Shown: piece after piece, positions 34,508-42,702 of the stretch
How the letters are laid out: each line of letters starts with the position of its first letter
Position numbering within the stretch: position 1 is the stretch's first letter
NCBI GenBank assembly: GCA_001464895.1
Contig: LNEE01000012.1
Span: 1-64,000 of the forward strand
Source: Betaproteobacteria bacterium Ga0077532
Lineage (GTDB): Bacteria > Pseudomonadota > Gammaproteobacteria > Burkholderiales > Ga0077523
DNA: 64,000 bases
Reading direction: 5' to 3'
The notes under the pieces: model-generated
What the model was told of the DNA's origin: nothing
Seen by the model: only the letters and a program-made list of their open reading frames with translations
The model's database searches: none
Program-made: the position numbers and the translations under genes

Positions 34508-36043
34508 ATGACCGACCAACCCGCGAGCCCCGGGCTGACCACGAATCTCGAGCAGGCTTCCCGCCATCTCGAGCGCTTTCGAAGCGCGTGCGTTCCCCAC
34601 TTCATCGCCGGCCGCGCCGTGGCCCCTGGAGAGGGCCGTCGATTTGTGAACGAAACGCCCGTCGACAACTCGGTGTTGTGCGAGGTCGCGCGCGGAACAG
34701 CCTCCGACATCGATACCGCCGTCGCGGCCGCGAAGGGGGCATTCCCGGCCTGGCGCGACCTGCCCGGCGAATCGCGCAAGCGGATCCTCCACCGGGTCGC
34801 GGACCTGATCGAAGCTCGCGGCGACGAGATCGCACTCGTCGAGAGCATGGATACCGGACAGCCGATCCGCTACATGGCGAAGGCTGCCGTGCGTGGGGCG
34901 GAGAACTTCCGCTTCTTTGCAGATCGCGCGCCGGACGCCTGTGACGGCCAGGCGCTGCCCACTTCCGAGCACCTCAACTACACGCTCAGGCAACCCATCG
35001 GTCCGGTGGGAGTGATCACGCCGTGGAACACGCCGTTCATGCTCTCCACGTGGAAGATCGCGCCGGCGCTGGCGGCCGGCTGCACGGTGGTGCACAAACC
35101 GGCCGAGTGGAGTCCGCTGTCGGCCCTGCTGCTCGCCGAGATCCTGTTCGAGGCTGGCGTCCCCGCAGGCGTCACGAATCTCGTCCACGGCTTCGGGGAG
35201 GAGGCCGGCAAGGCCCTCACCGAGCATCCCGACGTGAAGGCGATCTCGTTCGTCGGGGAATCGAAGACCGGCTCGGCGATCATGGCGCAGGGCGCCCCGA
35301 CGCTGAAGCGCGTGCACTTCGAGCTGGGGGGCAAGAACCCCGTGATCGTCTTCGCAGACGCCGATCTCGACCGGGCCGTCGATGCGGTGCTCTTCATGAT
35401 CTACAGCCTGAACGGCGAACGGTGCACGTCGTCTTCACGCCTGCTGGTGCAGAGTTCCATCCACGACGCGTTCGTCGAGAAGCTCGCCGCGCGCATCGCC
35501 CGGATCCGCGTGGGACACCCGCTCGACCCCGCGACCGAACTGGGGCCGCTCATCCATCCGCGTCACTTCGAGAAGGTCACGGAGTACTTCCGCATCGCGC
35601 GGGCGGAGGGCGCCACCGTGCGGGCCGGTGGAGACGTCCCCGCAGCGCTGGCCGCGGGCAACTACGTGAACGCAACGCTGTTCACGCACGCGAACCCGCG
35701 CATGCGCATCGCGCGGGAGGAGATCTTCGGCCCGGTGCTCACCGTCCTGCCCTTCGACGACGAAGCAGACGCGGTGGCGATCGCGAACGATGTCCAGTAC
35801 GGACTGACCGGATACGTGTGGACCAGCGACGTCGGCCGGGCGATGCGGATGGCGCGAACGCTCGAGGCCGGGATGCTGTGGATCAACTCCGAGAACGTGC
35901 GCCATCTGCCCGCGCCCTTCGGCGGCATGAAGGCGAGCGGTATCGGGCGCGACGGCGGCGACTGGAGTTTCGACTTCTACATGGAGACGAAGAACGTGTG
36001 CATGGCGCTGGGGACGCACCGGATTCCGCGGATCGGGGCATAG
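34508..36043 (+). CDS. hpaE: 5-carboxymethyl-2-hydroxymuconate semialdehyde dehydrogenase
   Basis: 511 aa from the ATG at 34508; the frame is open to 34409 but that segment is Pro-rich and unlike the family. Aldehyde dehydrogenase superfamily with Glu272 (FELGGKNP) and catalytic Cys306 (GERCTSSSRL), plus NAD-binding GPVGVITPWNTPF and the SFVGES turn. The match to HpaE rather than other aldehyde dehydrogenases rests on context: hpaF, hpaD and hpaG lie on the opposite arm. It oxidises the ring-cleavage product of homoprotocatechuate to the dicarboxylic muconate. Confidence 0.9.
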   Translation: MTDQPASPGLTTNLEQASRHLERFRSACVPHFIAGRAVAPGEGRRFVNETPVDNSVLCEVARGTASDIDTAVAAAKGAFPAWRDLPGESRKRILHRVADLIEARGDEIALVESMDTGQPIRYMAKAAVRGAENFRFFADRAPDACDGQALPTSEHLNYTLRQPIGPVGVITPWNTPFMLSTWKIAPALAAGCTVVHKPAEWSPLSALLLAEILFEAGVPAGVTNLVHGFGEEAGKALTEHPDVKAISFVGESKTGSAIMAQGAPTLKRVHFELGGKNPVIVFADADLDRAVDAVLFMIYSLNGERCTSSSRLLVQSSIHDAFVEKLAARIARIRVGHPLDPATELGPLIHPRHFEKVTEYFRIARAEGATVRAGGDVPAALAAGNYVNATLFTHANPRMRIAREEIFGPVLTVLPFDDEADAVAIANDVQYGLTGYVWTSDVGRAMRMARTLEAGMLWINSENVRHLPAPFGGMKASGIGRDGGDWSFDFYMETKNVCMALGTHRIPRIGA

Positions 36044-36067
36044 GCGTTCTGCTGCTGGAATGAGCCA

Positions 36068-36590
36068 CGCTTTTGTAGGAGCGGGCCACGCCCGCGAAAG
36101 CGATGGTTCCGGTTGAAGCGCTTTCTTGCATCGACTGCTATCGCGGCCATGGGCCGCTCCTACAGGGGGCGGCGGATGCGCCACCCGTTGCCGAGAAAAG
36201 CCGCGCTTTTGTAGGAGCGGGCCATGCCCGCGAAAGGGATCGTTCCGGTTGGAGCGTTTCCTTGGTGCATCGACCGCTTTCGCGGCCATGGGCCGCTCCT
36301 ACAGGGGCGTGACTATCTCCCCGGCCGGTGGCGCATCGACGGGGGGATATACAAGGGGTCCTCCCCTTGTTGGTACGTCCTGCGGCCAAGCCGCCGCGGG
36401 CCGTCAGGCCCGAGAGGCGGCCATGGGCCGCTCCTACAGGGGGCGGTGGATGCGCCACCCGCTGCCGAGAAAAGCCACGCTTTTGTAGGAGCGGGCCATG
36501 CCCGCGAAAGCGATCGTTCCGGTTGAAGCGCTTCCTTGGTGCATTGACCGCTCTCGCGGCCATGGGCCACTCCTACAGGGGCGGTGGATG
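36068..36590. repeat. Cluster of GTAG-headed REP palindromes between hpaE and hpaF
   Basis: Three direct copies headed GTAGGAGCGGGCCA start at about 36075, 36211 and 36485. Four inverted copies, each ending in the reverse-oriented GCTCCTAC or CTCCTAC, lie at about 36143-36163, 36281-36303, 36416-36438 and 36556-36578. Each has a small GC hairpin (GCGGGC/GCCCGC or GCGGCC/GGCCGC). Pairs face each other about 60 bp apart, as in BIME/REPIN doublets. A unique insert at about 36304-36415 carries the hairpin ACAAGGGG-TCCT-CCCCTTGT. The GTAG head is the mark of REPs moved by RAYT transposases; none is encoded here. The array fills the convergent gap. Confidence 0.85.
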
Positions 36591-36612
36591 CGCCACCAGG
36601 CCTGATGCGGGG

Positions 36613-37002
36613 TCAGGACTTGCGGAACTTCGCGTGGAGGTTGTTGTGCTTGTATGTGCCGCCCTCGGAGAACTCCACGAGTTCCATCGAGAGCGCCAGA
36701 TAGCGCCGGTCGTAGAGATCGGCAAAGTGTGTCTTGATCGTCGCGAAGAGCGCATCGGTGGCACGGCGCTTCACGGCATCCTCGCGGCCCGCACCGATCT
36801 TCAGCGTGACGTGCACGAACGCGTAGTCGTCCTCGCCGTCCGCGATGCACCAGTCGGTGATCTCGATCGCCCGCGAGCGTATTCCGCCGATGGGGAAGAC
36901 GCTGCCCTGGTCGATCAGCACGCGATTCGCCTTCTTCAGCAGCGCAGGGATCTCGGCCTCGTCCTTCAGGTTGGCGGTGTACTCGATGGTGAGATGGGGC
37001 AT
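36613..37002 (-). CDS. hpaF: 5-carboxymethyl-2-hydroxymuconate delta-isomerase
   Basis: 129 aa from the ATG at 37002. Begins MPHLTIEYTANL, so Pro2 is the expected N-terminal catalytic base of this tautomerase-superfamily isomerase. The segment RVLIDQGSVFPIGGIRSRAIEITDWCIADG is characteristic of CHMI. It isomerises the dicarboxylate made by HpaE. It lies 13 bp downstream of hpaD and is the last gene of the minus-strand arm, ending beside the REP cluster. Confidence 0.93.
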   Translation of the reverse strand: MPHLTIEYTANLKDEAEIPALLKKANRVLIDQGSVFPIGGIRSRAIEITDWCIADGEDDYAFVHVTLKIGAGREDAVKRRATDALFATIKTHFADLYDRRYLALSMELVEFSEGGTYKHNNLHAKFRKS

Positions 37003-37015
37003 GGCGCTCTCCTGC

Positions 37016-37864
37016 TCAGGCCAGCGGGAACACGGCGTTGATCTGGCCCGTGCCCGAGCTGGCGAAATAGTCGGTGACGATCTCAACCGGGCGGTCGTAG
37101 GTGTCCCATCCGAGAAGACCCAGCAGCATCGCCGTGTCGTGCATGCCGCCTTCGCCGTCGCAGAGTTTCGCGTACTCCGGCAGCATCGCACAGAAGGTGC
37201 GGAAGTCGCCGGCACGCCACAGGTCGATCACGCGGAGATCCACCTGCCGGTGGAACTCGCGGCTGATCTCGTGGATCGATTCCTCCGGACTCCCATTGTC
37301 GTTGAAGCGATGCGAGAGGGAGCCGCTCGCGAGCACGGCCACGGTGCTGTCGCTCTTGTCGATGGCCTCCAGCACGGCCGCGCCCAGGCGCCGGCTGTCC
37401 TGCAGGTCGTGCCACGCGCACCACGCCGCCACGGACACCACGCGGAAGCGTCCGTCCTCGTTCATGTAGCGCATCGGGACGAGCGTGCCGTACTCGAGTT
37501 CGAGCGTGGTCTCATCGTGGGCCCGGGTGGGTACGCCGTGCGCCGTGGCGGTTTCCGCGATCAGGTGCCCGAGCTTCTGATTGCCCGCGTACTCGTAGGG
37601 CATGTTCCGGATGAAGTGGGGCAGTTCGTTGCTCGTGTAGACGCCCTTGAACGACGGCGCGCAGTTCACGTGGTAGCCGGCGTTGACGAGCCAGTGCACG
37701 TCGAACACGACGATGGTGTCCACGTCCAGCGCCCGGCAGCGGGCGCCGATCTCGCGATGGCCGCGGATCGCGCCTTCGCGACATCCGTGGTGCTTGCCGG
37801 GGAGTTCGGACAGGTACATCGAAGGCACGTGCGTGATCTTTGCGGCGAGTGCGAGTCGACCCAT
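37016..37864 (-). CDS. hpaD: 3,4-dihydroxyphenylacetate 2,3-dioxygenase
   Basis: 282 aa, class III (LigB-type) extradiol ring-cleavage dioxygenase. It begins with KITHVPSMYLSE, where His is an expected iron ligand, and has the VFDVHWLVNAGYHVN segment (second His), then ASGSLSHRFNDNGSPEE. It opens homoprotocatechuate next to its hydroxyls to give 5-carboxymethyl-2-hydroxymuconate semialdehyde, the substrate of HpaE. It lies 13 bp from hpaG2 upstream and hpaF downstream in a compact operon. Confidence 0.93.
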   Translation of the reverse strand: MGRLALAAKITHVPSMYLSELPGKHHGCREGAIRGHREIGARCRALDVDTIVVFDVHWLVNAGYHVNCAPSFKGVYTSNELPHFIRNMPYEYAGNQKLGHLIAETATAHGVPTRAHDETTLELEYGTLVPMRYMNEDGRFRVVSVAAWCAWHDLQDSRRLGAAVLEAIDKSDSTVAVLASGSLSHRFNDNGSPEESIHEISREFHRQVDLRVIDLWRAGDFRTFCAMLPEYAKLCDGEGGMHDTAMLLGLLGWDTYDRPVEIVTDYFASSGTGQINAVFPLA

Positions 37865-37877
37865 GGCGGCGTGCTCC

Positions 37878-38621
37878 CTACGACTCGGCGACGATCGTGT
37901 TGACGAGCCGACCGACCCCCGCGATCTCGCAGACCACCTCGTCGCCGGGCCGGACGTCGACCGAGCCCTCGGGCGTGCCGGTGAGGATCACGTCGCCCGC
38001 CGACAGCGTCATGAAGCTGCTGAGATAGGCGATGAGGGCCGGGATGTCGAACACCATGTCCCGCGTGTTGCCCCGCTGCACCGTCGTGCCGTTGACCGTG
38101 GTGGAAAGCTCGAGCGCCATGGGGTCTGGGACGTCAGCGGCGTCCACGAGCCACGGGCCGAGCGGCGTGCACCGGTCGCGGCTCTTCACGCGCAGGTTCG
38201 GGCGGTAGTAGTTCTCGAGGTAGTCGCGCACCGCATAGTCGTTCGCGACCATGTAGCCCGCGACGTGCTCGTAGGCGGTCTCCCGCCCGACGTTGCGTGC
38301 CGTCGCGCCGATGACCACGGCCAGCTCGCACTCGTAGTGCATGAACGTGGCCTCCGCGGGTCTCGGCGTGGTGGCCCGGTGTCCGACGAAGGTGTTGCGG
38401 CCTTTCAGGAAGACGAGCGGTGTCGTCGGTGGCGCGAAGGCCAATTCCTTGGCGTGGTCGGCGTAGTTGAGCCCGAGAGCGAGCACGGTGCGCGGGACGA
38501 TCGGCGGCAGCCATACGACCTCGTGTGCACCGACCCGCCGGCCGTCGTCGAGCAGAAGGTCGTCGTGATCATCCACCGCGTCGTGGATCGCACCATCGAA
38601 GGCGACGCGCGCGTGCCTCAT
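37878..38621 (-). CDS. hpaG2: HpaG C-terminal-type subunit (FAH superfamily decarboxylase/isomerase)
   Basis: 247 aa from the ATG at 38621. Fumarylacetoacetate-hydrolase fold with VLALGLNYADHAKEL, FLKGRNTFVGH, HYECELAVVIG (metal-binding Glu residues), YMVANDYAVRDYLENYYRPNLRVKSRD and TLSAGDVILTGTPEG. It corresponds to the C-terminal half of E. coli bifunctional HpaG/HpcE, here a free protein. It overlaps the preceding hpaG1 gene by 4 bp, so the halves are coupled. Together they decarboxylate and isomerise 5-oxopent-3-ene-1,2,5-tricarboxylate. Confidence 0.92.
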   Translation of the reverse strand: MRHARVAFDGAIHDAVDDHDDLLLDDGRRVGAHEVVWLPPIVPRTVLALGLNYADHAKELAFAPPTTPLVFLKGRNTFVGHRATTPRPAEATFMHYECELAVVIGATARNVGRETAYEHVAGYMVANDYAVRDYLENYYRPNLRVKSRDRCTPLGPWLVDAADVPDPMALELSTTVNGTTVQRGNTRDMVFDIPALIAYLSSFMTLSAGDVILTGTPEGSVDVRPGDEVVCEIAGVGRLVNTIVAES

Positions 38622-39304
38622 CGAGCACCTCCATCCGCGAGCAGAACCTCGAGTGTGCCGAGACCGTCGGCGCTCGCGGCGATCCGCTGTCCCGCGCGGG
38701 CCTCGGGGAGCGTGAGCGGCAGTCCTGCGAGGAGGACGTCGCCCGGATGCAGGGTCATGAAGGCCGTGATGTCCGCGAGGAGTTGCGGTATCGACCTGAC
38801 CAGCGCATCGAATCGCGTCTCCGCGGTGGCCACGCCGTCGATGCTCGTGCGGACGACCGCGCTCGCGAGATCGCCAAGCATCGCCACCGGTGCGAGCCAC
38901 GGGCCGATCGGGCAGGCGCCGTCGAAGCACTTCTCCACGATCGGCGGTCGATACACGCTGGCATGCGGGAGCGAGAGATCGAGGACGAGGGTCACGCCGG
39001 CCAGCACCTCGAGGGCGTTCGCCGGCGAGCGACGACAGGCTGTGCGCCCGACCACGAGGCCGAGCGTGGCACCGACGGTGACGGACGATGCGCCTGCCGG
39101 GAGCGTCACGATGGCGCCGTGCGCCGCGTGCGTGTTGGCCGGCTTGACGTAGAGGATGGGGGCACGGGGCGGTGCCTTGTAGGGCGGTGCGCTGAGTTGC
39201 TGGCCCATCCGGGCGATGTCCGCCTGGACGTTCAGCAGGACACCGTAGACGAGGGCGTCCGCGGGCATGGTGAGCGCGGTTGCACCGCGTGGGGACAGCG
39301 TCAC
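38618..39304 (-). CDS. hpaG1: HpaG N-terminal-type subunit (FAH superfamily)
   Basis: 228 aa from the GTG at 39304, placed 9 bases after GGAGG; an ATG at 39268 is also possible and would start closer to the E. coli N-terminus. Family blocks: SAPPYKAPPRAPILYVKPANT, VGATLGLVVGRTA, DLSLPHASVYRPPIVEKCFDGACPIGPW and LHPGDVLLAGLP. It aligns with the N-terminal half of fused HpaG. First gene of the minus-strand hpa arm, directly behind a good promoter and operator. Confidence 0.9.
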   Translation of the reverse strand: MTLSPRGATALTMPADALVYGVLLNVQADIARMGQQLSAPPYKAPPRAPILYVKPANTHAAHGAIVTLPAGASSVTVGATLGLVVGRTACRRSPANALEVLAGVTLVLDLSLPHASVYRPPIVEKCFDGACPIGPWLAPVAMLGDLASAVVRTSIDGVATAETRFDALVRSIPQLLADITAFMTLHPGDVLLAGLPLTLPEARAGQRIAASADGLGTLEVLLADGGAR

Positions 39305-39344
39305 GCCTGCCTACCTCCCCGTGAACCGCAGCAACTGCGGCGTC

Positions 39345-39391
39345 GTTAAGATGTTAACGGCGACGGTAGGGGGCCGTGGGTGGGAAGTCAA
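39345..39391 (-). promoter_or_regulatory. hpaG1 promoter with overlapping palindromic operator
   Basis: On minus, -35 TTGACT (39391-39386), 17-bp spacer and -10 TACCGT (39368-39363) place the start near 39356. That start lies inside the dyad GTTAA-GATG-TTAAC (39345-39358). A repressor bound there would block initiation, as expected for a MarR-type HpaR; no such regulator gene lies in this window. Confidence 0.65.
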
Positions 39392-39446
39392 GGCGTCGAG
39401 GTCGGGATCCGCGACTGGCGCACGGCCCCACTGGACGGCACCGTCG

Positions 39447-39974
39447 TCAGTGACCTTCGAAGGACACGAGGGCGTGCACGTCGATCCCGGCGTCAGTCAG
39501 GACAGCACGCCCGCCGAGGTCGGGCAGTTCGATCACGAACGCACACGCCACGACCGTGGCACCCGCCATGCGCACGAGACGCACCGCGGCGGCGGCCGTG
39601 CCTCCGGTCGCGAGGAGGTCGTCAACGATCAGCACGCGGTCTCCAGGGCGCAGGGCGTCCTGGTGGATCTCGAGGCGGTCGGTGCCGTACTCGAGCGTGT
39701 AGTCGGTGCCGAGCGTGTCGGCCGGGAGGCGGCCCGCCTTGCGCAGGGGCACGAAGCCGGCATCAAGCGCGACGGCCACCGGCGCGCCGAGAATGAAGCC
39801 GCGGGACTCGACGCCCGCGACCTGGACGATTCTCTGCTGCGAGAACGGGGCGGCGAGCCGCGTCACGGCCTCGCGAAGCCCGGCGGCGTCGGCGAGCAGT
39901 GTCGTGATGTCGCGAAAGAGGATGCCTGGTTTCGGATGATCGGGGATGGTGCGGACGAGATGGCGGAGGTCCAT
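39447..39974 (-). CDS. apt: Adenine phosphoribosyltransferase
   Basis: 175 aa from the ATG at 39974. Typical N-terminus (LRHLVRTIPDHPKPGILFRDITTLL), the VESRGFILGAPVA loop, PLRKAGRLP and the PRPP-binding motif VLIVDDLLATGGTA. It salvages adenine to AMP using PRPP in the cytoplasm. Its start lies 9 bp downstream of the M48 protease gene stop, and the AIM24-like gene precedes that, so three minus-strand genes probably share a transcript. The 3' end approaches the hpa promoter. Confidence 0.95.
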   Translation of the reverse strand: MDLRHLVRTIPDHPKPGILFRDITTLLADAAGLREAVTRLAAPFSQQRIVQVAGVESRGFILGAPVAVALDAGFVPLRKAGRLPADTLGTDYTLEYGTDRLEIHQDALRPGDRVLIVDDLLATGGTAAAAVRLVRMAGATVVACAFVIELPDLGGRAVLTDAGIDVHALVSFEGH

Positions 39975-39982
39975 GGTGCCCG

Positions 39983-41065
39983 TCACTTTGCCGCGCCGCG
40001 GAGGCGCTGATAGTCGTAGGGGAGCGGTGGGTACGCCCGATCCTTCGGCAGGGCAGCCCGCACCGCAGTCATCCGCTCCGTGCTCGCCGGATGCGAGGAC
40101 AGTAGCGCAGGCAGGTGGCTCGGATCCTTCGCGAGCCGCGAGAAGAACGCGACCATGCCCTGCGGATCGATGTCCGCGCGGACCAGCGCCTTGACGCCCT
40201 CCAGATCGGCGTCGGTCTCCTGGCTTCTGGAAAAGCGGAGGTCGCCCAGGTTCTCCACCCACGATCCGGCGATGGACCCACCGGTGTTGCCGAGGACGAG
40301 CGACAGCACGGCACGCCACCCCGCGGCATGCACCAATCCGCGGAGCCCGTGGCGTCGTTCCACGTGCTGCACCTCGTGTGCGACGACGGCCGCCAGCTCC
40401 TCGGCAGTGTCCGCGCTTGCGAGGAGACCGGTGTGCACGACGACGAAGCCGCCGGGCATGGCGAACGCGTTGATCGCTTCGTCGCGGGCGATGTGGAACT
40501 CGTACGGATAGGGGGATCCCTGGGTCAGTCGCGCGCCGATCTGCCGCAGCATGGGCAGCCCGGGGTGATCCTCCAGGATCGCGAGGCCCTGGCGCTGCTG
40601 GGCGAACGCTTCCCGGCCGAGGCGGATCTCCGTCTCGACGGGGATGTTCGAGACGGCCCAGTCGATGAGGCGATCGGCCTGCCACAGGAGCAGGCCGATG
40701 ACGACGATCGGGAGGAGCACGAGCACGACGATCACCGTACTGCTCACGGCGCGGGTCGTTTGCGATGGCCGCGTCGTGATGCTCGGGGCACTGGGTAAGT
40801 GCGCGAGCAGTGCACCTTGCGAGGCGACATCCCCCACCGAGAGAGAAAACTCCCCGGCGGGGGTGGTCCACTCGACCAGCAGCTGCGTATCGTTGAAGCC
40901 ACCCCTGCGCCATCGCACCGCGGACCAGGCCGGCACGTGGAGGGCGGCGTGCAGCCCCTGGAACTGGATGCCGAGCGCGCTCACCGAAAAGCGGGCTGCA
41001 TTCTCTGCGGGGTCGACGCCCGGTCCGAAGAGCAGGCCTGTCCCCGATGAGGCCACGTTCTTCAA
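39983..41065 (-). CDS. Membrane-anchored M48-family metalloprotease
   Basis: 360 aa. A soluble N-terminal portion of about 100 residues is followed by one transmembrane segment (about 108-128). The M48 peptidase domain comes next, with HEVQH at 230-234 and the third-ligand helix [16 protein letters not shown]. The layout resembles YcaL/LoiP-like or HtpX-related envelope proteases, but there is no lipobox. The active site is probably periplasmic given the membrane anchor, though topology is inferred. It overlaps the upstream AIM24-like gene by 4 bp. Confidence 0.87.
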   Translation of the reverse strand: MKNVASSGTGLLFGPGVDPAENAARFSVSALGIQFQGLHAALHVPAWSAVRWRRGGFNDTQLLVEWTTPAGEFSLSVGDVASQGALLAHLPSAPSITTRPSQTTRAVSSTVIVVLVLLPIVVIGLLLWQADRLIDWAVSNIPVETEIRLGREAFAQQRQGLAILEDHPGLPMLRQIGARLTQGSPYPYEFHIARDEAINAFAMPGGFVVVHTGLLASADTAEELAAVVAHEVQHVERRHGLRGLVHAAGWRAVLSLVLGNTGGSIAGSWVENLGDLRFSRSQETDADLEGVKALVRADIDPQGMVAFFSRLAKDPSHLPALLSSHPASTERMTAVRAALPKDRAYPPLPYDYQRLRGAAK

Positions 41066-41868
41066 TCGTCGCCGCCGAGCAACCCACCGAGCGCGGCACC
41101 GCCCAGCACGCCACCGAGGATCGACCCCTGCTCCCGATTGCCGCCGCCGGTCTGCGGGGCCGCCGCGAAGATGCGGCTCGCCATGCGCGACAGGGGAAGG
41201 GACTGCAGATAGATCGCGCCGGGCCCCTGCAGCGTCGCGAAGAAGAGCCCCTCGCCGCCGAACAGCGCAGTCTTGATCTTGCCGACGTATTCGATGTCGT
41301 AGTTCACGCTGGGCTGCATGCCCACCAGACAGCCGGTGTCCACGCGGAGCCGCTCGCCGGGGGCGAGATCGCGCTTCATCAGGGTCCCGCCGGCATGGAT
41401 GAACGCGAGGCCGTCACCTTCCAGTTTCTGCATGATGAAACCCTCGCCCCCGAAGAAGCCGGCGCCAAGCTTGCGCTGGAATGCGATGCCCACCGACACG
41501 CCGCGCGCGGCGCAGAGGAAGGCGTCCTTCTGGCAGATGAACGTCCCGCCGATCTTCGAGAGGTCGATGGGGACGATCTTGCCGGGGTATGGGGCGGCAA
41601 AGGCCACGCGGCGCTTGGCGGTGCCCTGGTTCGAGTAGATCGTCATGAAGAGCGACTCGCCCGTCAGCAGCCGTTTGCCCGCACCGAGCAGCTTGCCGAA
41701 GATGCCGCCCTGCTGGGTGCCGTCGCCGAAGATCGTCTCGAGGCTGATGCCGTCCTGCATGTACATCATGCTGCCGGCTTCGCCGATGGCGGCCTCGCCC
41801 GGGTCGAGTTCCACCTCCACGTACTGCATCTCGGTGCCGAAGATCTCGTAGTCGATGACGTCTGCCAT
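41062..41868 (-). CDS. AIM24 / TIGR00266 family protein
   Basis: 268 aa from the ATG at 41868. Beta-rich TIGR00266 (AIM24) protein: [60 protein letters not shown] and [12 protein letters not shown]. It ends in a Gly-rich tail ([17 protein letters not shown]). Yeast AIM24 supports inner-membrane organisation; the bacterial role is unknown. Coupling by a 4-bp overlap to a membrane protease suggests a shared envelope function, which is an inference. Confidence 0.87.
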   Translation of the reverse strand: MADVIDYEIFGTEMQYVEVELDPGEAAIGEAGSMMYMQDGISLETIFGDGTQQGGIFGKLLGAGKRLLTGESLFMTIYSNQGTAKRRVAFAAPYPGKIVPIDLSKIGGTFICQKDAFLCAARGVSVGIAFQRKLGAGFFGGEGFIMQKLEGDGLAFIHAGGTLMKRDLAPGERLRVDTGCLVGMQPSVNYDIEYVGKIKTALFGGEGLFFATLQGPGAIYLQSLPLSRMASRIFAAAPQTGGGNREQGSILGGVLGGAALGGLLGGDD

Positions 41869-41958
41869 GTGTGCGGTTCCAGTGAAGCTCGGAAGATCCC
41901 GAAGCGTCGCGATTATCGCAAAGCCGGGTCGTCTGAACGGGCCGGAGGTGCTTCGCCC

Positions 41959-41964
41959 TACACT
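41959..41964 (+). promoter_or_regulatory. -10 box for the carboxymuconolactone-decarboxylase-family gene
   Basis: TACACT is followed by GGAGGGG and the ATG at 41995. No strong -35 is evident. Confidence 0.35.
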
Positions 41965-41994
41965 TCGCCGTCCATTCACGGAGGGGCATCATCC

Positions 41995-42516
41995 ATGGCT
42001 CGTCTTCCCCTGCTCGACGACAGCGATCATCCGGATCTCGTCCCGCTCGCCGCGCGCATCCGCGAGGCGCGCGGTGGTCGACTGCTCAATCTCTACCGTG
42101 TGCTGATGCACAGCCCGACCGTCGCCGAGGCCTGGCTGGATTTCTTCACGGCGATCCGGCAGAAGTGCGACCTCTCGGCGCGGGCGCGGGAACTGGCGAT
42201 CCTGCAGGTGGCGCTGCTGAACGGCGCGCAGTACGAGTTCGATCAGCATGTGCCGTTCGCGCGGACGGCGGGTGTGACCGACGCGCAGCTACAGGCGCTG
42301 GAGAACTGGGAGGCCTCGACTCTGTTTGCACCGGAGGATCGTGCGGTCCTGGCTTACACGACGGCTATGACGCGGACCATCCGCGTGCCGGATGAGGTGT
42401 TCGCCGCGGTCCGGGCGCACTTTCCGCCTGCGCAGGTCGTGGAGCTGACCGCCACGATCGGTGGCTACAACCTCGTTTCGAGGTTTCTGGAAGCGCTCCG
42501 GGTGGATCACGAGTAG
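41995..42516 (+). CDS. Carboxymuconolactone decarboxylase/AhpD-family protein without CxxC
   Basis: 173 aa from the ATG at 41995 behind GGAGG. Helical CMD fold: LLNLYRVLMHSPTVAEAWLDFF, LSARARELAILQVALLNGAQYEFDQHVPFARTAGV and ELTATIGGYNLVSRFLEAL. The peroxidatic CxxC-His of AhpD is absent (the place reads NGAQYEFDQH), so it is unlikely to be a peroxidase. It is closer to gamma-carboxymuconolactone decarboxylase relatives. The reaction is not known. Monocistronic by appearance. Confidence 0.82.
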   Translation: MARLPLLDDSDHPDLVPLAARIREARGGRLLNLYRVLMHSPTVAEAWLDFFTAIRQKCDLSARARELAILQVALLNGAQYEFDQHVPFARTAGVTDAQLQALENWEASTLFAPEDRAVLAYTTAMTRTIRVPDEVFAAVRAHFPPAQVVELTATIGGYNLVSRFLEALRVDHE

Positions 42517-42610
42517 GGGGCCGGATCAGCGTACCGGAGGTCGTCGGGAATCTTGACGGATGTGAGATTCGTCCGTGACAACTCCTCGTGATTTCAGCGG
42601 GTTGGTGATC

Positions 42611-42626
42611 TGGATCGCCAATTGCT
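42611..42626 (+). promoter_or_regulatory. Sigma-54-like promoter for the PEP-CTERM gene
   Basis: TGGATCGCCAATTGCT keeps TGG, the Y-R pair and TTGCW of the sigma-54 consensus with correct spacing, differing only at positions 4-5 (AT for CA). Predicted start about 42637, 66 nt before the TTG at 42703. Confidence 0.6.
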
Positions 42627-42702
42627 CAACGGCGTGGAGAAGCCAGTTCAAGGTGCCCGGACACGTTCAGCCCCGGGCCTCGTAACCGCCAGGAGTCATG
42701 AC

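Noticed and set aside
36100-36600. Small proteins read across the REP cluster on both strands
   Set aside because: They repeat the same translated palindrome, lack ribosome sites and overlap elements clearly of REP type.
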